Source: Opitutaceae bacterium (GTDB taxonomy: Bacteria; Verrucomicrobiota; Verrucomicrobiia; Opitutales; Opitutaceae). From it: a DNA stretch of 8,119 bases. The DNA is taken from the NCBI GenBank assembly GCA_016763045.1, contig JAESUN010000367.1, positions 1 to 8,119 on the forward strand, read 5' to 3'. The translations under genes and the position numbers were made by a program. Shown one piece after another: positions 5,145 through 8,119 of the stretch. Below the pieces are notes generated by a model. It did no database searches. It saw nothing but the letters and a program-made list of their open reading frames with translations, and was not told the DNA's origin. The stretch's first letter is position 1. Every line of letters begins with the position of its first letter.

Positions 5145-8119
5145 TCAAAGCGTTCGCCTGTTCTGGTTTCTTTTGCCAGTGAAAAGTCGGCTTTACGTAA
5201 GGTTAAGTTCAAATTGTAGACGGGGTCTTTGAACAAAATTTTGCCCCATTTACCTTCCATAAATTGGATTTCTTTTTTGAATCGATCAATCTGATCAAGT
5301 GAAAGGTCATCTTTTCTGGATGCAGATTCATGGTGATAGAATTCTGCGAACGGAGTCCACAAGTTTCGATAACCCGCTTCGCGTAGGCGCAAGCAAAAGT
5401 CGACGTCGTTAAAAGCGATTGCTAGGTTGTTTTCATCAAATCCTTTTATTTGAGTGAATTTTGCTTTGCTGACCAGCATGCATGCGGCAGTGATTGCGCT
5501 ATAGTTCTGCACTAATCTAGCGCGATTGACGATGCCCTCACTGCCTCGTGAAAAGTGTCTGTAAGCATGTGCCGCGATGCCTCCCATTCCTAAAATAACA
5601 CCGGCATGCTGGATCGTGTCATTTGGGTAGTAGAGCATTGAGCCAACTGCGCCGATTTCCGCTCGCTGAGCATGGGTTAGCATTTCTTCTACCCAGTTGC
5701 TAGTGATGACAGTGATGTCATTATTGAGGAAGCAAAGATAGTCTCCAGAAGCGTATGAAACTGATTGATTGATTATTCTGGAAAAGTTGAAGGACCCTTT
5801 TATTTGGATTATTTTGACTCCTTCTCTCTGAATATCTTTCAAGAACCTCTTGGTTGATTTGTCATCAGTGTCATTGTCTGCGATGATGATTTCGAGATTG
5901 GGGTATGTTGTCTTTTTGAGGATACTATCAATACAGGGTTCAAGTAGATTTCTTTGGTTTCGCGTTGGGATGATGATGGAAACCAACGGCATGGCGGTTA
6001 GCCTGTAAGTGGTTTTCCAATGAGTTCCAGGGACTGGGGATAATTCCACTTGTTCGCCCTTTCGTCTGAAATGATCATTGAGTGCTTTGAAAGCTGATTG
6101 AGTCGTATAATTTTTTTCTTCAGGGGCATATGCGGTTGATCCTTTTATAGCCCGCCAATGATAGAGGATCTTGGGAATATGCTTGATCCTTTCATTGGAG
6201 GTTTTTTCGGATATACGCAAAGCAAGATCCCAATCTTGAGAACCTTCGTAGCCTACTTTGAAACCGCCTGTTTTACGAACAAGGGATGTTCTGAATACAC
6301 CCAGATGGCTAATCATGTTTTGGGCTAGAAATAAATCAGGGTTCCAGTCTGGTTTGAAATAAGGTTCAAAATAATGGTCTTCTGTATCTACTTTGTCTTC
6401 ATCTGAATAGATGATGTCGGCTTTTGGGCTTTCGTTGATCAAAAATGCGACTTCTGCTAATGCATCTTCAGTGAGTTCATCATCGTGGTCTAGTAGCGCT
6501 ATGAATTCTCCAGTAGCCATTTTAAGGGCTGAATTGGATGCTTTGCTTATATGTCCATTGGCTTTTCTAAAACAAATTTTTATGCGATTATCATTAAGAG
6601 CAGACTCATTTAATATCGTGCGAATATGAGGTTTCGTGGAGGCATCATCTGAGATACATAATTCCCAGTTAGAGTAGATTTGGTCGGTAACAGATTTGAT
6701 CGCCAGTCGAAGCCATTTTTCATCAGTATTATAAACAGGAAGAAGAACTGAAATTAAAGGACGATGGGGAAGTGACTTGATTTTTGAGTGGAGGACAGCT
6801 TTTTTTTCTTTCGTAAGCGTTTGGTTCTTATCGATCCATTGCTGGTCATATCGAATAGAGGTGTCTTCGACTGTTGAAGGATTGTTCTTCTGAGGGCTAT
6901 CTAAGCTGAGGGTCTCTTCTTCATCCCTTTTTTTTATGGAAGTTGATTCTTGCTTAGGGAAGGGCTCACTTTTTTTTTTAGTGAACGGATCGATGAGTCG
7001 TCTTCGAAAGAACCTTAATGGGAAAGTTATTTTCCATGAAAAAGTATTTTGCACCCGCGATGTTTTACCACGAAATATTTCGGTGTCTCTTTTTTCTTGG
7101 ACTAGTTGCTCTTCTAATTGGGTTGTTTGCTCCTCTAGCTTGGTTTGGGTGCTTTTCAGCTCCTTGATTGTTGCCTCATTTTTTCGGTTTTCTTGGTGGG
7201 ATTGATCCAGTAACCGGGAGGCCTCTCTGGTTTCAGAAAAGCTCTCTTGTAAGCAGTCCTTTAGTTCCAAAAGTAGTTCTATTTTATCTTCTTTATCAGA
7301 ACTGATCTGAGACGTTAAAGAGGACGTCAGGGTGGGGAGGAGGTCTTTTTGGGAAAGGCTTGTTCCTCGTAACGCTTTCCAAAGAGTTGAATCTTGTTTC
7401 TCCTCTACGATTTTTTGATAAAATGAAAAGATATCGGCTGTGTTCTTTCGGGTATCGAAATTCTTTTTTGCAAAAGAAACCCCGTTTTCTGCGATTTGCT
7501 TGGACAGGTGAGGATTATCAAAAAGTCGTTGGCAGGCATTGGAAATTTCTTCGGGAGTTCCTTTTTGCAGTAGCAGAGCGTTTTCTCCGTCAGACAGTTT
7601 AAGCCCGATGTTTGTTTGGGGCAAAATAACTGGTTTCCCCATGGAGAGAAATTCAGGGACTTTGCTGGGTAGCCGAAAACGATTGAATGAGTCATCTGAT
7701 CCGGGCTGAACAAAGACGTCAGCAAGGGCCAAGTAATGAGGTAATAAGTCGAAATCAACATATCCCAAGTCGACAATATTTTTGGAGAGATCGAATCCAA
7801 ATGACTTAATGAAATCGGGATCGTTGAAGCCTGTCCTGATTAATTTGGTTGCGGTGCCACGATCATTCAAGAGTTGAATGGCGAGATACAGGGCGCGAAT
7901 GTCTTCCCGGTTCGCACTGGTGCAACCGCCATGATAGACGATGACTTTCTCTCCCTCTTTAATACCAATATCCGAACGATTAATGTTACTGGAATCTAAA
8001 GGGTGGAAATGGTCAAAATTAACAGGTGGAGAGATTGTTTGCTGAGGAATTCTTGAGGGGATGAGTTCTTTTAATGCATCTGTTATGACAGTGGCTCCAT
8101 CACATAGACTGATGAAAGG
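5141..8119 (-). CDS. Multi-domain glycosyltransferase GT4-coiled coil-GT2-GT2 (N-terminus beyond right edge)
   Basis: The frame is open to the window edge; 992 residues are visible and the true start is outside. Numbering below counts from the edge. Residues 1-240 are the C-terminal half of a GT4 domain: KVIVYHGGCTSANRED (58-73), DVFVQPG (134-140) and PSKVPEFL (151-158, with the conserved acidic E156). Residues about 273-348 are a heptad-like, Glu/Lys/Gln-rich coiled coil. FSWKITFPLRFFRRRL (360-375) is the basic-hydrophobic segment often seen after such coils in bacterial transferases. The first GT2 domain (453-about 690) has DDAS (491-494), DHDDE (544-548) and QDWDL (628-632). The second (712-about 970) has DNDTDD (748-753), LNND (798-801) and NDVDFCLR (904-911), then YHHES. 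All three catalytic modules keep key motifs, so it probably adds several sugars to one polysaccharide. There is no secretion signal in the visible part; it is likely cytoplasmic or membrane-associated. Confidence 0.92.
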   Translation of the reverse strand, partial: PFISLCDGATVITDALKELIPSRIPQQTISPPVNFDHFHPLDSSNINRSDIGIKEGEKVIVYHGGCTSANREDIRALYLAIQLLNDRGTATKLIRTGFNDPDFIKSFGFDLSKNIVDLGYVDFDLLPHYLALADVFVQPGSDDSFNRFRLPSKVPEFLSMGKPVILPQTNIGLKLSDGENALLLQKGTPEEISNACQRLFDNPHLSKQIAENGVSFAKKNFDTRKNTADIFSFYQKIVEEKQDSTLWKALRGTSLSQKDLLPTLTSSLTSQISSDKEDKIELLLELKDCLQESFSETREASRLLDQSHQENRKNEATIKELKSTQTKLEEQTTQLEEQLVQEKRDTEIFRGKTSRVQNTFSWKITFPLRFFRRRLIDPFTKKKSEPFPKQESTSIKKRDEEETLSLDSPQKNNPSTVEDTSIRYDQQWIDKNQTLTKEKKAVLHSKIKSLPHRPLISVLLPVYNTDEKWLRLAIKSVTDQIYSNWELCISDDASTKPHIRTILNESALNDNRIKICFRKANGHISKASNSALKMATGEFIALLDHDDELTEDALAEVAFLINESPKADIIYSDEDKVDTEDHYFEPYFKPDWNPDLFLAQNMISHLGVFRTSLVRKTGGFKVGYEGSQDWDLALRISEKTSNERIKHIPKILYHWRAIKGSTAYAPEEKNYTTQSAFKALNDHFRRKGEQVELSPVPGTHWKTTYRLTAMPLVSIIIPTRNQRNLLEPCIDSILKKTTYPNLEIIIADNDTDDKSTKRFLKDIQREGVKIIQIKGSFNFSRIINQSVSYASGDYLCFLNNDITVITSNWVEEMLTHAQRAEIGAVGSMLYYPNDTIQHAGVILGMGGIAAHAYRHFSRGSEGIVNRARLVQNYSAITAACMLVSKAKFTQIKGFDENNLAIAFNDVDFCLRLREAGYRNLWTPFAEFYHHESASRKDDLSLDQIDRFKKEIQFMEGKWGKILFKDPVYNLNLTLRKADFSLAKETRTGERFE
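6800..6979 (-). repeat. Cluster of three homopolymeric A tracts in the coding strand
   Basis: Within the linker between the coiled coil and the first GT2 domain the plus strand has runs of T at 6970-6979 (10), 6928-6935 (8) and 6800-6807 (8), read as A10, A8 and A8 in the mRNA. They encode the lysine runs TKKKSE, SIKKRD and KEKKAV. Insertion of one extra A in the A10 tract creates AAG TGA at once, and one extra A in the 6928-6935 tract creates AAG GGA TGA. Slippage would therefore release a GT4-coiled-coil protein without the GT2 domains. Whether this happens is unknown; low-complexity lysine linkers in A-rich genomes give such runs by chance. Confidence 0.6.

Noticed and set aside
6936..7205. 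Plus-strand open frame of 89 codons with Phe/Ser/Trp-rich sequence
   Set aside because: It is the complement of the coiled-coil and lysine-rich linker codons; its composition is explained by that.
7405..7800. 131-codon minus-strand open frame in a second frame
   Set aside because: It overlaps the GT4 domain of the large transferase, whose motifs clearly mark the other frame as the coded one.
7868..7870. TTG at 7870 as the start of the large transferase
   Set aside because: The same frame stays open to the window edge and encodes conserved GT4 sequence (KVIVYHGG) upstream, so this TTG is an internal leucine.

Overview
The window is a densely packed stretch of bacterial chromosome with every supportable gene on the minus strand, so transcription runs from position 8119 towards position 1. 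Gaps are tiny or absent (ATGA and TAATG overlaps, one 3-base gap, then 19 and 37 bases). This suggests one long transcription unit or two abutting ones. The gene content, the moderate G+C (impression only, not counted), the general lack of Shine-Dalgarno sequences and the style of the last genes point to the Planctomycetota-Verrucomicrobiota-Lentisphaerota group, perhaps a marine Opitutae-like verrucomicrobium. That gene content is an FmdB-like protein beginning MATYTYETIP beside AraC, TIM-barrel isomerase and Gfo/Idh/MocA genes. This taxonomic guess is inference.

Right part (2541-8119): surface-polysaccharide glycosyltransferases. A protein entering from beyond the right edge has a GT4 domain, a coiled coil, a charged linker and two GT2 domains. 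Its stop overlaps the start of a second protein that has a GT2 domain and a beta-rich domain. That protein ends at a TAA at 3642-3644. Directly after this TAA, in the same reading frame, the sequence continues as the conserved N-terminus of another GT4 glycosyltransferase (NLIGWFKAELGVGES). There is no ordinary start codon until an ATG 20 codons further on. The simplest reading is that a GT2-beta-GT4 fusion of about 867 residues has been split by one in-frame stop codon. This is the most notable feature of the window.

Left part (1-2537): an AraC-type DNA-binding protein reduced to its helix-turn-helix domain, a sugar-phosphate isomerase/epimerase-like TIM barrel overlapping it, a Gfo/Idh/MocA oxidoreductase, and the first 29 codons of an FmdB-like zinc-ribbon protein running off the left edge. 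The isomerase-like protein and the oxidoreductase are a common pairing for oxidising and isomerising sugars or polyols. The missing sensor half of the AraC protein lies exactly at the border with the polysaccharide genes, which hints at an old recombination junction there.

I saw no tRNA, rRNA, CRISPR array, insertion sequence, riboswitch or convincing terminator. No gene-free stretch exceeds 60 bases. No wholly new system is evident. The items most worth checking are the split glycosyltransferase, the poly-A tracts in the large transferase, and the trimmed AraC gene.
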